From: G963676095 sp963676095
GTDB lineage: Bacteria > Bacteroidota > Bacteroidia > Bacteroidales > Prolixibacteraceae
DNA: 64,000 nucleotides
NCBI GenBank assembly: GCA_963676095.1
Contig: OY781040.1
Coordinates: forward strand, 62,001 to 126,000
Direction of reading: 5' to 3'
Below, piece after piece: positions 1-7,982 of the stretch; position 1 is the stretch's first letter; each line of letters begins with the position of its first letter. The notes below the pieces were generated by a model. That model had not been told where the DNA came from and searched no databases. It saw only the letters and a program-made list of their open reading frames with translations. The translations under genes were made by a program, and so were the position numbers.

Positions 1-157
1 CCAGGCTCAACTTTGTATTTTGAGAATATGTATTCATTGCAAATACCTGAGAGATACCCAGCATAATAAAAAATAAGGTTGCTTTCATAATTCGAAAAAA
101 TTTTGATAGCCGATAAGAGTTGATCGGGCATATCCGTAAATGATTGCTTTTTTTCAT
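1..157 (-). CDS. SusC/RagA-type TonB-dependent receptor, N-terminal start only
   Basis: Reading leftwards from an ATG at 157 gives a 52-codon open frame that leaves the window. It has the usual start of SusC-like outer-membrane receptors: a basic stretch, a hydrophobic signal segment (ATLFFIMLGISQVFA) and then NTYSQNTKLSL, the mature start that leads into an STN or carboxypeptidase-like domain in this family. A later in-frame ATG at 88 would remove the basic stretch. The gene follows an ECF sigma/anti-sigma pair on the same strand, the standard arrangement for regulated glycan-uptake receptors, so it is probably the target of that pair. The substrate cannot be told from the fragment. Confidence 0.75.
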   Translation of the reverse strand, partial: MKKSNHLRICPINSYRLSKFFRIMKATLFFIMLGISQVFAMNTYSQNTKLSL

Positions 158-240
158 ACATTTGTTTTGATTTGGATTGGACGATTCAAATTACTTTATG
201 CTCAAGTTTGCGAGACGAGGAGCATATTCAATTTAGTAGT

Positions 241-270
241 AAAAGGGGATGTTAGCGCATCTCCTTTTTT
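241..270 (-). terminator. Hairpin with T tail between anti-sigma and SusC genes
   Basis: A 7-bp stem (GGGGATG with CATCTCC, one wobble pair) has A runs on one side and T runs on the other, so it could terminate in either direction. On the minus strand it lies after the anti-sigma gene and before the receptor gene, where it would end or attenuate read-through. Confidence 0.5.
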
Positions 271-322
271 AGTCTTGGTTCTCTAAATTATCATAGGCAA
301 CAGGTTTAGTTAAATTTCTCAA

Positions 323-1321
323 TTAGTACAATATTACTTTCATTTTTCCACTGGAAGGACTCTCTTCCATTTTATAGGAAAACTGACACGAAAACTGGAT
401 ATAATCCAAGATTTGTTTTAGCGTTTCATTCCTGAATTTTGCAGTTAACAACGATTTATTAACAGTTGGATTACTGATCACAAATTTCACATCAAACTTC
501 CGTTCCAGTTTTTTTATGACCTCAGCTATTGGCGTATCACCGAATACCAATTCTCCATTTCTCCAGAAAGTGTAACCTTCAGTCCTGTTTCCGGTAATCC
601 TGACATCGCCTGATCCTTTGTAATATTCGGCCATTTCTCCGGGAACTAACTTGTATCTGAATGCTTTCTTTTTTGAATCCAGTAATTCCACGCTGCCTGC
701 CTCCAGAAAGACTTTAACCGACGGATCATCGGGATACGCACTGACATCAAAATGAGTTCCAAGTACCTTGACTAATAAATCGCCGCTTGAAACGATAAGC
801 GGAAGCTTTTTGTTCTTTTTAACCTCCAGATATGCCTGTCCGCTCAATGACAAATCACGGTTATTTACCGAGTAACTGGAGTTATAGGTAAGGGTGGTTC
901 CTGAATTCAGCCAGACAACAGTGCTGTCGGGAAGGACAACCTTCGAAATCTGACCACGATCGGCAACAATCGAGGTATTGTGCATCTGTTCTTCCAGGCT
1001 GAAAGAATCCCGGCTTCCCAGGTAATACATCAGGGAAGAAAGTCCGGCCAGCAGAAGAAGGACTGCTGCATATTTCAGATAATTACGCAGTTTCAATACC
1101 GGCCCCAAACGTCTGATCCTTATTTTCAGATCCGCCAGTGAACGGTCAATTTCCTCATCAGGCATTTCTTTTAAGGAAGACATTAAGGCCCAGGAAATTT
1201 TCGCCTTCCTGAAAATCTTCTTCTGTCTCGGGTCGCTGTTGATCTCAGAAATAATTTCTTTTTTTTCTTCAGGACCAAGATTTCCTGTTACCAGGTTTGA
1301 GATGTTTTCCGGATACTCCAT
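323..1321 (-). CDS. FecR-family anti-sigma factor
   Basis: A 332-residue inner-membrane regulator. Residues 1-80 are the cytoplasmic sigma-binding part, about 83-101 form one transmembrane helix (YAAVLLLLAGLSSLMYYLG), about 119-215 match the periplasmic FecR domain, and about 255-325 match the C-terminal DUF4974 domain typical of Bacteroidota versions. In this family the periplasmic part senses the plug or signalling domain of a partner TonB receptor and releases the ECF sigma factor. The sigma gene lies 97 bp upstream on the same strand and a SusC-like receptor starts downstream, so the three form a trans-envelope regulatory unit. Length and domain order are normal. Confidence 0.9.
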   Translation of the reverse strand: MEYPENISNLVTGNLGPEEKKEIISEINSDPRQKKIFRKAKISWALMSSLKEMPDEEIDRSLADLKIRIRRLGPVLKLRNYLKYAAVLLLLAGLSSLMYYLGSRDSFSLEEQMHNTSIVADRGQISKVVLPDSTVVWLNSGTTLTYNSSYSVNNRDLSLSGQAYLEVKKNKKLPLIVSSGDLLVKVLGTHFDVSAYPDDPSVKVFLEAGSVELLDSKKKAFRYKLVPGEMAEYYKGSGDVRITGNRTEGYTFWRNGELVFGDTPIAEVIKKLERKFDVKFVISNPTVNKSLLTAKFRNETLKQILDYIQFSCQFSYKMEESPSSGKMKVILY

Positions 1322-1418
1322 AAATGCTTTCTGTTAGGTTAATGCACGAAATGTTTTTTACCCCCCCACCGTACCGTCATTTTTTTTATTATACGCCGGA
1401 AACAAAAAATGCCAATAG

Positions 1419-2009
1419 TCAGGAGACAAAAAGATAAGCGACAAAAGGAAGATAGTCTTTTAACGCTTTTCTAAACAATTTGAGCCCTTTGCTGATATGC
1501 TTTTCAACAACTTTAACGGATATGTTTAGGTCTTCAGCTATTTCTTTATTTTTCTTGAGCTGGAACCTGCTCAGCAAAAAAACTTTCCGGCACTGGGGAG
1601 GTAGTTCTTCCAATGTTTTATTGATAATCCGCTCAATCTCATCAAACATATAGGATGACGAGTCAAATAAACTTAACGCCTCAAGATTAAGTTGCAGCTC
1701 TGAATCATCGATAGTAGCATTCACAAAAAACCGCTGTTTATAACGTTCGTCCCGTAATCTGTACAAACAATTATTCCTGGCCACCGTGAAAAGATAGGCC
1801 CCAAGATTTGTATCTGCATGCAGGTCGTTCCTTTTATTCCACAACGTCAGAAAAGTGTCCTGAACAATATTCTCAGCCAAATCATGAAAAGGAATAAATT
1901 CAAAAATAAAGTAATACAACCTCGGATAATATTTCTTATAAACAATGTTGAAGGCAGATTCACTATTGCTTATAATCTCACTAACCAATTGTATTTCATC
2001 CTGAGGCAT
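1419..2009 (-). CDS. ECF RNA polymerase sigma-70 factor, Bacteroidota type
   Basis: Sigma region 2 is visible around YYPRLYYFIFEFIPFHDLAE and TFLTLWNKR, and region 4 around LEELPPQCRKVFLLSRFQ followed by a helix-turn-helix (NKEIAEDLNISVKVVEKHIS). I chose the ATG at 2009, giving 196 residues, because the homologous part begins at MPQDEIQLVSE. The frame stays open up to an ATG at 2099, but those 30 extra residues look unlike the family. It directs transcription of a receptor operon and is held by the FecR-like protein encoded next. An ISAzo13 element ends about 140 bp upstream of the longer start and may have affected its promoter. Confidence 0.88.
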   Translation of the reverse strand: MPQDEIQLVSEIISNSESAFNIVYKKYYPRLYYFIFEFIPFHDLAENIVQDTFLTLWNKRNDLHADTNLGAYLFTVARNNCLYRLRDERYKQRFFVNATIDDSELQLNLEALSLFDSSSYMFDEIERIINKTLEELPPQCRKVFLLSRFQLKKNKEIAEDLNISVKVVEKHISKGLKLFRKALKDYLPFVAYLFVS

Positions 2010-2236
2010 ATACTTTATCGCGAATTGCGCATTGGCAAAACTAGAAAAATTAACCATTAATTTGTATAAAACCTCATAAAAAGACATTATTAAATACACC
2101 CTGCATGATCATTGACAGGCAACATTTTAATAAGCAGTATCTTCCCTATTTAAAATTACACATGCAAAAGAAGGCAGTAAAACTTTTCAATAAAATATAT
2201 CTATTTATAAAACAGAATACTGACTTTTATTCCACT

Positions 2237-3628
2237 TTAGTGAAACTTTCAAAATAACTTACCCAAAACGATGATTGATATTTGTTTTGAACTTGAAGTG
2301 ATAAGTCAGGGGTGGTTATTAACAACCCATTCTTGATAAAAATATACGATTTGGCTGATTTTGTATGTGTTAAGGATGTTACTTTACATTCTATGAAAGA
2401 AGAATTCCCGGAAAAGACCGTTATGCTGATGCAATTGCACTACAGCCGGTTATCAGAAAAAGACCGCAGGCAATATGCGGCATTGGAATCCCTGAAGCTG
2501 GGAAGGGGAGGTATTACCTATATCAGTAAAGTTCTTGGGGTTGATCGGAAAACCATTCTGCAGGGAAGGAAGGAATTGACCGAAGAATCGGATGTTTTCA
2601 TTCCCCCGGGGCGGCAACGCAAAACGGGCGGGGGCAGAAAAAAAAACTGAAACCAGACCTGAAATAAAAGAGTTGCTGATTGAATTGATCGAAAAGTATA
2701 AAGCGGGCAGTCCAACCCAAAGTGAGGTTTATTGGGTAGGTCTAAAGCCATATTCGATCGTCAAACTTTTCCGGGAACAACATCAGATTAAGATCAGCAA
2801 TGGAATGGTAAAGCGCTTGCTTAAAGAATTGGGGTATGGTTATCGCAGGCAAACCAAACAATTGGCCTTAGGCAGCTATGCCAATCGAGACAGGCAGTTT
2901 CAAATTATTTGTACGTTGGTACTGGCCATGAGTTTAAAAAGTCCCGTTCTGAGCATCGATTGCAAGAAAAAAGAACGGCTGGGTAATCTTTACCGCGATG
3001 GGAAATGCTTTTGCACCCAGGCTGTTAAAGTATATGACCATGATTATGAGTATTTAGCCCAAGGCAAAGTTATTCCACATGGGATTTATGATTTGCAGGC
3101 AAATAAAGGGTACATCTCTGTTGGGAGCAGCAGTGAAACAGCAGATTTTATCGTGGATAATTTACTTTGGTGGTGGTGGGAATATGGTATTAATCAGTAT
3201 CCGGATGCTAAAAATATCCTGATTTTATGTGATGCAGGTGGGGCCAATTCTTACCGGCATCACATCTTTAAACACCGGCTCATGGAGTTTGCAACACAAA
3301 CAGGCTTATCGGTTATTGTCTGTCATTATCCGCCTTATTGTTCCAAATGGAATCCGATCGAACATCGATTATTTAGCCATGTACACCGGGCGATGGACGG
3401 TGTTGTTTTTTCAGATTATCAAACTGTTCAAAAGCTAATTGAACGAACTTCGACTAAAACAGGCCTTTGCGTGGTGGTTCGGTTAAACTTAAAAGAATAC
3501 CCCCAAGGCATTAAGGTAGACAAGGCAGATATAAACGAAAAACGAATCATACATCACCCGGATATTCCAGAACTAAACTACAGAATTTATGCATAGTTTT
3601 GAGGATATTATTTTTAACGTTTTACTAA
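2237..3628 (+). mobile_element. ISAzo13-family insertion sequence
   Basis: About 1392 bp bounded by imperfect 21-bp inverted repeats at 2237-2257 and 3608-3628 (18 of 21 matching; core TTAGTRAAAC). It encloses a single transposase split over two frames. I could not settle a target duplication. Confidence 0.75.
2312..3596 (+). CDS. ISAzo13-family DDE transposase, in two overlapping frames
   Basis: The first frame (2312-2650, most likely starting at the ATG at 2393) encodes the N-terminal helix-turn-helix part (ISKVLGVDRKTILQGRKEL). The second frame (entered near 2635, running to 3596) encodes the catalytic core with PVLSIDCKKKE, ILCDAGGANSY and SKWNPIEHRLF, the hallmark motifs of the ISAzo13 'Rhodopirellula transposase' family. 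The frames meet in a run of nine A (2638-2646) and need a +1 (or -2) shift. Slippage on the A run could make a fused protein; otherwise the gene is simply frameshifted. The ATG at 2592 is inside the first frame and is not a convincing start. Confidence 0.8.
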
Positions 3629-3665
3629 GCGATTACCTTTAAGCAAATTATAAAACGAATAACCG

Positions 3666-3839
3666 ATGCAAGTAAAAGTGAACAGAAGGAATCTCCGGTT
3701 TTATCCGGATGCAGCCAGAGTAATTGCACGTTTCCTTTGGATGGAAGATAAAAGATCCAAAAGAACTATTGATTCGGCGTCAAGTATGTCTGAACAAGAA
3801 ACTACTGTGAATTTTAATCCGGTACTAATGTGTGAATAA
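3666..3839 (+). pseudogene. GH130 glycoside phosphorylase/hydrolase, N-terminal remnant
   Basis: Fifty-seven codons beginning VKVNRRNLRFYPDAARVIAR and ending after NPVLMCE. The pattern of basic residues, RFYPD and RVIARF followed by a short acidic linker is how many Bacteroidota GH130 beta-mannoside phosphorylase-like proteins start; those proteins are over 300 residues long. Nothing downstream continues the family. It lies 37 bp beyond the right end of the ISAzo13 element, suggesting deletion. A large glycosyltransferase, often encoded beside GH130 genes in this phylum, survives at 7983-10217. The family call rests on a short match. Confidence 0.5.
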
Positions 3840-4269
3840 TGTAACTATGACATTTAATTATGCAATACTATTCCAGACAAAATAACCTACCTTTGATTTG
3901 AACGAATTTATGAATGAATCTCTATTCCAGAAATGGATTCAACCACGATCTGTATGAAACAGAAAGTGCACTGAAAAACCTCATACTTAACTCATTAAAG
4001 CAACGTTAGTATTTTTTTAGAATAGCATTCCCGAAGCACATTGTCTGAGTTTTATGTTTCCCGGAGAAAGACTTAAAAGAACCGAAAAAATTTCATAAAA
4101 GGACTGAGACAATTGACTACGATCTATTGCTCCTGATGACCTGATCGGTATCATACGCATGAGCTTCTCTTCAGAATGGCGCGATTAAAGCAACAATGAA
4201 CGTATCTAACTGATACTTATTTTGTTCATAAAAAAATGTTTTTAAATATTCTTAATTAAAGTTAGTATA
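3840..4269. other. Intergenic stretch, no supported gene
   Basis: Only very short open frames occur here, such as a 31-codon frame from 3914. They match nothing I recognise and may be remains of the deleted GH130 region. Confidence 0.4.
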
Positions 4270-4455
4270 ATGAACAGAAAAATTGATTCTTATTTTTGGA
4301 GTAATATCCAAGAAGAGCTTAAACGAAAATATCCTCAGTTAACAGATGCGGATCTGTTTTGGAGAGAAGGTTCGGATGATGACAGATTACAAATCATAGC
4401 CGTTAAGCTTGGAATTTCAACAAGGGAACTAAAGGAGATAATTGGATGCTCTTAA
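4270..4455 (+). CDS. CsbD-like small stress protein
   Basis: A 61-residue acidic and basic helical protein. The order WSNIQEELKRKYPQLTDADL, an acidic GSDDDRL stretch and KLGISTRELKEII parallels CsbD-family proteins (a WNxxKGKLKQ start, LTDxDL, a repeated EEE-like stretch, a LGKTxEEL end), though the first segment is diverged. CsbD-like proteins are small cytoplasmic proteins made in stress; their biochemical role is unknown. A clearer relative lies at 49499-49684. It stands alone, about 145 bp before the SPFH gene. Confidence 0.6.
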   Translation: MNRKIDSYFWSNIQEELKRKYPQLTDADLFWREGSDDDRLQIIAVKLGISTRELKEIIGCS

Positions 4456-4600
4456 TGCTCTTAATTCTCTTTTTCTTTTAGAGACAGACATAAGTAATTG
4501 ATAAGCTACAGTTTATTATCAACGCATATCAAATTAACACATTTATGTTTAATAAAAACATTGATACCACATCATTTTATATTTATTAATCAAGAACAAA

Positions 4601-5470
4601 ATGAATTATCTGTATTTAATAATTCCTGTTTTATTTTTCTTTCTGGTAGGAATAAGAATTATCCGTCCGACTCAACGAGGTTTAATCGAGCGGCTTGGGA
4701 GATATCGGATGCTTGGCGATCCCGGATTTCACTGGATCATTCCGATTATTGACAGACTATACCTGGTAAATGTGACCGAACAAATGGTTGATGCCGAACC
4801 ACAGGAGATCATCACGAACGATAATCTAAACGCGAGTGTTGATGCACAGGTTTATTTCAGGGTGAAATCAGATGAAGAAAGCGTTAAAGGGGCAATTTAC
4901 AATGTCGATAACTATAAATGGCAGATCGTTAACCTGGCACGTACTACGTTGCGTAATATTATCGGCACCCTCACGCTGAAATCGGCCAATAGCGAACGTG
5001 GAAAAATTAATGCCGAACTTTACACCACCTTACACAATGAAACTCAAAGCTGGGGAATTGAAATTGTGCGCACTGAGCTGAAGGAAATCGATCCACCCAA
5101 AGATGTACAGGAAACCATGAATAAGGTGGTTAAAGCCGAAAATGAAAAAATAGCGGCGATCGATTCAGCTACAGCAGCAGAAACAGTTGCTGATGGTGTA
5201 AAACGTGCTAAAATAAAAGAAGCTGAAGGTTTTAAACAATCGAAAATATTACATGCCGAAGGGGAAGCAGAAGCGATAAAACTGGTCAATGAAGCGGCAA
5301 ATAAATATTTCATCGGGAATGCTCAATTATTACGGAAGCTGGAAGCTCTTGAAACATCGCTCGAAAAAAATGCTAAAATTGTCATTCCTGAAGGGGCAGA
5401 ACTGGTCAATATTATTGGCGAAATGGCAGGTGTCGTACCGCTGGACAAAACGCATCAGAAATCTGTTTAA
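4601..5470 (+). CDS. SPFH/Band-7 domain protein (paraslipin/QmcA-like)
   Basis: A 289-residue membrane-anchored scaffold protein. Residues 1-20 form an N-terminal hydrophobic anchor (LIIPVLFFFLVGI), followed by the Band-7 domain (IRPTQRGLIERLGRYR, GFHWIIPIIDRL, VDAQVYFRV) to about 180, then an alanine- and glutamate-rich helical region (KIAAIDSATAAETVADGVKR, GEAEAIKLVNEA) typical of stomatin-like oligomers. Such proteins organise membrane microdomains and often regulate proteases. No NfeD-type partner is adjacent; the phosphoketolase gene follows after 13 bp, so the two are probably co-transcribed. Confidence 0.9.
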   Translation: MNYLYLIIPVLFFFLVGIRIIRPTQRGLIERLGRYRMLGDPGFHWIIPIIDRLYLVNVTEQMVDAEPQEIITNDNLNASVDAQVYFRVKSDEESVKGAIYNVDNYKWQIVNLARTTLRNIIGTLTLKSANSERGKINAELYTTLHNETQSWGIEIVRTELKEIDPPKDVQETMNKVVKAENEKIAAIDSATAAETVADGVKRAKIKEAEGFKQSKILHAEGEAEAIKLVNEAANKYFIGNAQLLRKLEALETSLEKNAKIVIPEGAELVNIIGEMAGVVPLDKTHQKSV

Positions 5471-5483
5471 AAAAATATTAAAG

Positions 5484-7862
5484 ATGGGGACAAAAAACAA
5501 ATTAATGTCACAAAAACTTCTTCACAGGATAGACGCTTACTGGCGAGCAGCTAATTATCTGTCGGTCGGTCAACTTTATCTTCAGGACAATCCGTTACTC
5601 CGGGTCCCGCTGAAGCTGTCGCATGTGAAGTCGGTATTACTTGGGCATTGGGGTACGACTCCCGGTCAAAATTTTATTTATGTGCATCTAAACCGGGTCA
5701 TTAAAAAATACGATCTGGATATGATCTACATTTCCGGCCCCGGTCACGGAGGACCTGCACTGGTAAGTAACACCTACCTGGAAGGTACATACAGCGAAGT
5801 GTACCCGGCAATCACGCAGGACGAACCCGGGTTGAAAAAGCTGTTTATGCAGTTTTCCTTCCCCGGGGGAATTCCCAGCCACGTTTCTCCGGAATGTCCC
5901 GGGTCTATTCATGAGGGAGGAGAGCTTGGTTATTCTCTCAGTCATGCATTTGGAGCAGCGTTCGATAATCCGGAACTGATCGTCGCTTGCGTCGTCGGTG
6001 ATGGTGAAGCGGAAACTGGTCCCCTCGCAACGTCATGGCACTCCAATAAATTTCTGAACCCCGTTACTGACGGGGCTGTTTTACCTATCCTGCACCTCAA
6101 TGGGTACAAAATAGCCAATCCTACTATATTCGACAGAATCGGGCATAAAGAATTAAATCAGTTGCTACGGGGTTATGGCTGGACACCTTACTTTGTGGAA
6201 GGTGACGAACCGGAGAAAATGCATCTGCACATGGCTTCCGTATTGGAAAAAACCATTCTGGAGATCAGACAAATCCAAAGCAACGCGCGAAACAAAAAAG
6301 ACACGACCCGGCCATACTGGCCAATGATCGTACTAAGGTCTCCCAAAGGTTGGACCGGACCGGAAGAAGTGGATGGTCTAAAAACAGAGGGATCCTTTCG
6401 CTCACATCAGATTCCCTTACCGGTAGATTCAGATCATCCAGGTCATCTTAAGCTTCTTGAGAACTGGATGAAAAGCTATAAGCCGGAAGAACTTTTTGAT
6501 GAACATGGCCATCTCACAGCCGAATTAGCAGAGCTCGCCCCAAAAGGCAACCGCAGGATGGGAGCTAATCCACATGCCAACGGAGGGTTACTGCTAAAGG
6601 ATCTGATCATGCCTGATTTTCAGAATTATGCAGTAAGTGTGCCATTCCCCGGATCCGTTCAGACAGCCGATACACACCGGCTTGGAGAGTTCCTGCGTGA
6701 TGTGATCAAGCTTAATGAAGAGCAACATAATTTCAGAATTTTTGGTCCTGACGAGACGCTTTCAAACCGGTTGTCTGCCGTCTTTGAAGTAACAAACCGG
6801 CAATGGGAAGCCCGGACAAAAAAGAACGATGAATTTCTGGCATCCGAGGGAAGGGTCATGGAAATGCTGAGCGAACATCAATGTGAAGGATGGCTGGAAG
6901 GCTATTTGCTTACAGGAAGACATGGGTTATTTAACTGTTATGAAGCATTCATCCACATCATCGACTCAATGTTTAATCAACATGCCAAATGGCTGAAAGT
7001 TAGTGCCGGGTTACCCTGGCGGCATAAAATTGCTTCGCTGAACTACCTGCTTGCGTCACACGTCTGGCAGCAGGCTCATAATGGCTTCACCCATCAGGAT
7101 CCCGGTTTTATTGATCATGTAGTCAACAAAAAAGCATCTGTTGTACGGGTATATCTTCCGCCCGATGCCAACTGCCTGCTTTCTGTCTGGGACCATTGCC
7201 TGAGAAGCCGGCATTATGTCAATGTCGTGGTAGCAGGCAAATACATGGCACCCCAGTGGCTGACCATGGATGAGGCAATTGAGCATTGCACAAAAGGAAT
7301 TGGCGTTTGGCAATGGGCAAGCAATGACCAGGGGACAGAACCAGACGTGGTAATGGCCTGTTGCGGAGACGTGCCCACGCTCGAGACGCTGGCCGCTGTT
7401 TCCATTCTTCGTGAATACCTACCCGATCTTAAAATACGGGTAATTAATGTGGTCGATCTGATGAAGCTGCAACCGGACACCGAACATCCCCACGGACTGA
7501 GTGACCAGGAGTTCGACGCATTATTCACAAAAAACAAGCCGGTCGTCTTTGCCTTTCACGGCTATCCCTGGCTTATACACCGGATGACTTATAAACGGAC
7601 CAACCACAAAAATATGCATGTCAGAGGCTATAAGGAAGAAGGAACAATCACCACGTACTTCGACATGACCGTTTTAAATGATCTGGACAGGTTCCATTTG
7701 GTACAGGACGTTATTAACAGACTGCCACTGAAAGGAAACACTGGCTCTAAAATCAGTCTGATGATGAAAGAAAAACTAAATGAGCACAAAATATATATTG
7801 ATAAAAATGGACAGGACATGCCAGAAGTACGGAACTGGAAATGGACAAAAAACAAAGAATAG
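5484..7862 (+). CDS. xfp: Phosphoketolase (xylulose-5-phosphate/fructose-6-phosphate)
   Basis: A 792-residue thiamine-diphosphate enzyme that splits xylulose 5-phosphate and/or fructose 6-phosphate with phosphate to acetyl phosphate plus glyceraldehyde 3-phosphate or erythrose 4-phosphate. Family signatures are present: GHWGTTPGQNF, ISGPGHGGP (about 84-91), FPGGIPSHVSPE, SIHEGGELGYSL, and the diphosphate/Mg motif GDGEAETGP (172-180). The C-terminal half has QDPGFIDHV and the usual VINVVDLMKLQP. The frame is open upstream to 5289, but that part overlaps the SPFH gene in another frame; the ATG at 5484 gives the normal family length. Whether it prefers one sugar phosphate cannot be judged from sequence alone. 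Confidence 0.95.
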   Translation: MGTKNKLMSQKLLHRIDAYWRAANYLSVGQLYLQDNPLLRVPLKLSHVKSVLLGHWGTTPGQNFIYVHLNRVIKKYDLDMIYISGPGHGGPALVSNTYLEGTYSEVYPAITQDEPGLKKLFMQFSFPGGIPSHVSPECPGSIHEGGELGYSLSHAFGAAFDNPELIVACVVGDGEAETGPLATSWHSNKFLNPVTDGAVLPILHLNGYKIANPTIFDRIGHKELNQLLRGYGWTPYFVEGDEPEKMHLHMASVLEKTILEIRQIQSNARNKKDTTRPYWPMIVLRSPKGWTGPEEVDGLKTEGSFRSHQIPLPVDSDHPGHLKLLENWMKSYKPEELFDEHGHLTAELAELAPKGNRRMGANPHANGGLLLKDLIMPDFQNYAVSVPFPGSVQTADTHRLGEFLRDVIKLNEEQHNFRIFGPDETLSNRLSAVFEVTNRQWEARTKKNDEFLASEGRVMEMLSEHQCEGWLEGYLLTGRHGLFNCYEAFIHIIDSMFNQHAKWLKVSAGLPWRHKIASLNYLLASHVWQQAHNGFTHQDPGFIDHVVNKKASVVRVYLPPDANCLLSVWDHCLRSRHYVNVVVAGKYMAPQWLTMDEAIEHCTKGIGVWQWASNDQGTEPDVVMACCGDVPTLETLAAVSILREYLPDLKIRVINVVDLMKLQPDTEHPHGLSDQEFDALFTKNKPVVFAFHGYPWLIHRMTYKRTNHKNMHVRGYKEEGTITTYFDMTVLNDLDRFHLVQDVINRLPLKGNTGSKISLMMKEKLNEHKIYIDKNGQDMPEVRNWKWTKNKE

Positions 7863-7982
7863 AAAAAAACTTCATCTATAAAAAACAGATGTCCGGGAAT
7901 AAAACACTGAAGATGAAAGCCAAAGTGTAATTGAAAAAATTATAGGGGAACCAAAAATCTATGGGAACGGTATAAATACGGA

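Noticed and set aside
5289..5483. N-terminal extension of phosphoketolase
   Set aside because: It overlaps the SPFH gene in another frame and is not part of the phosphoketolase family; the ATG at 5484 gives normal length.
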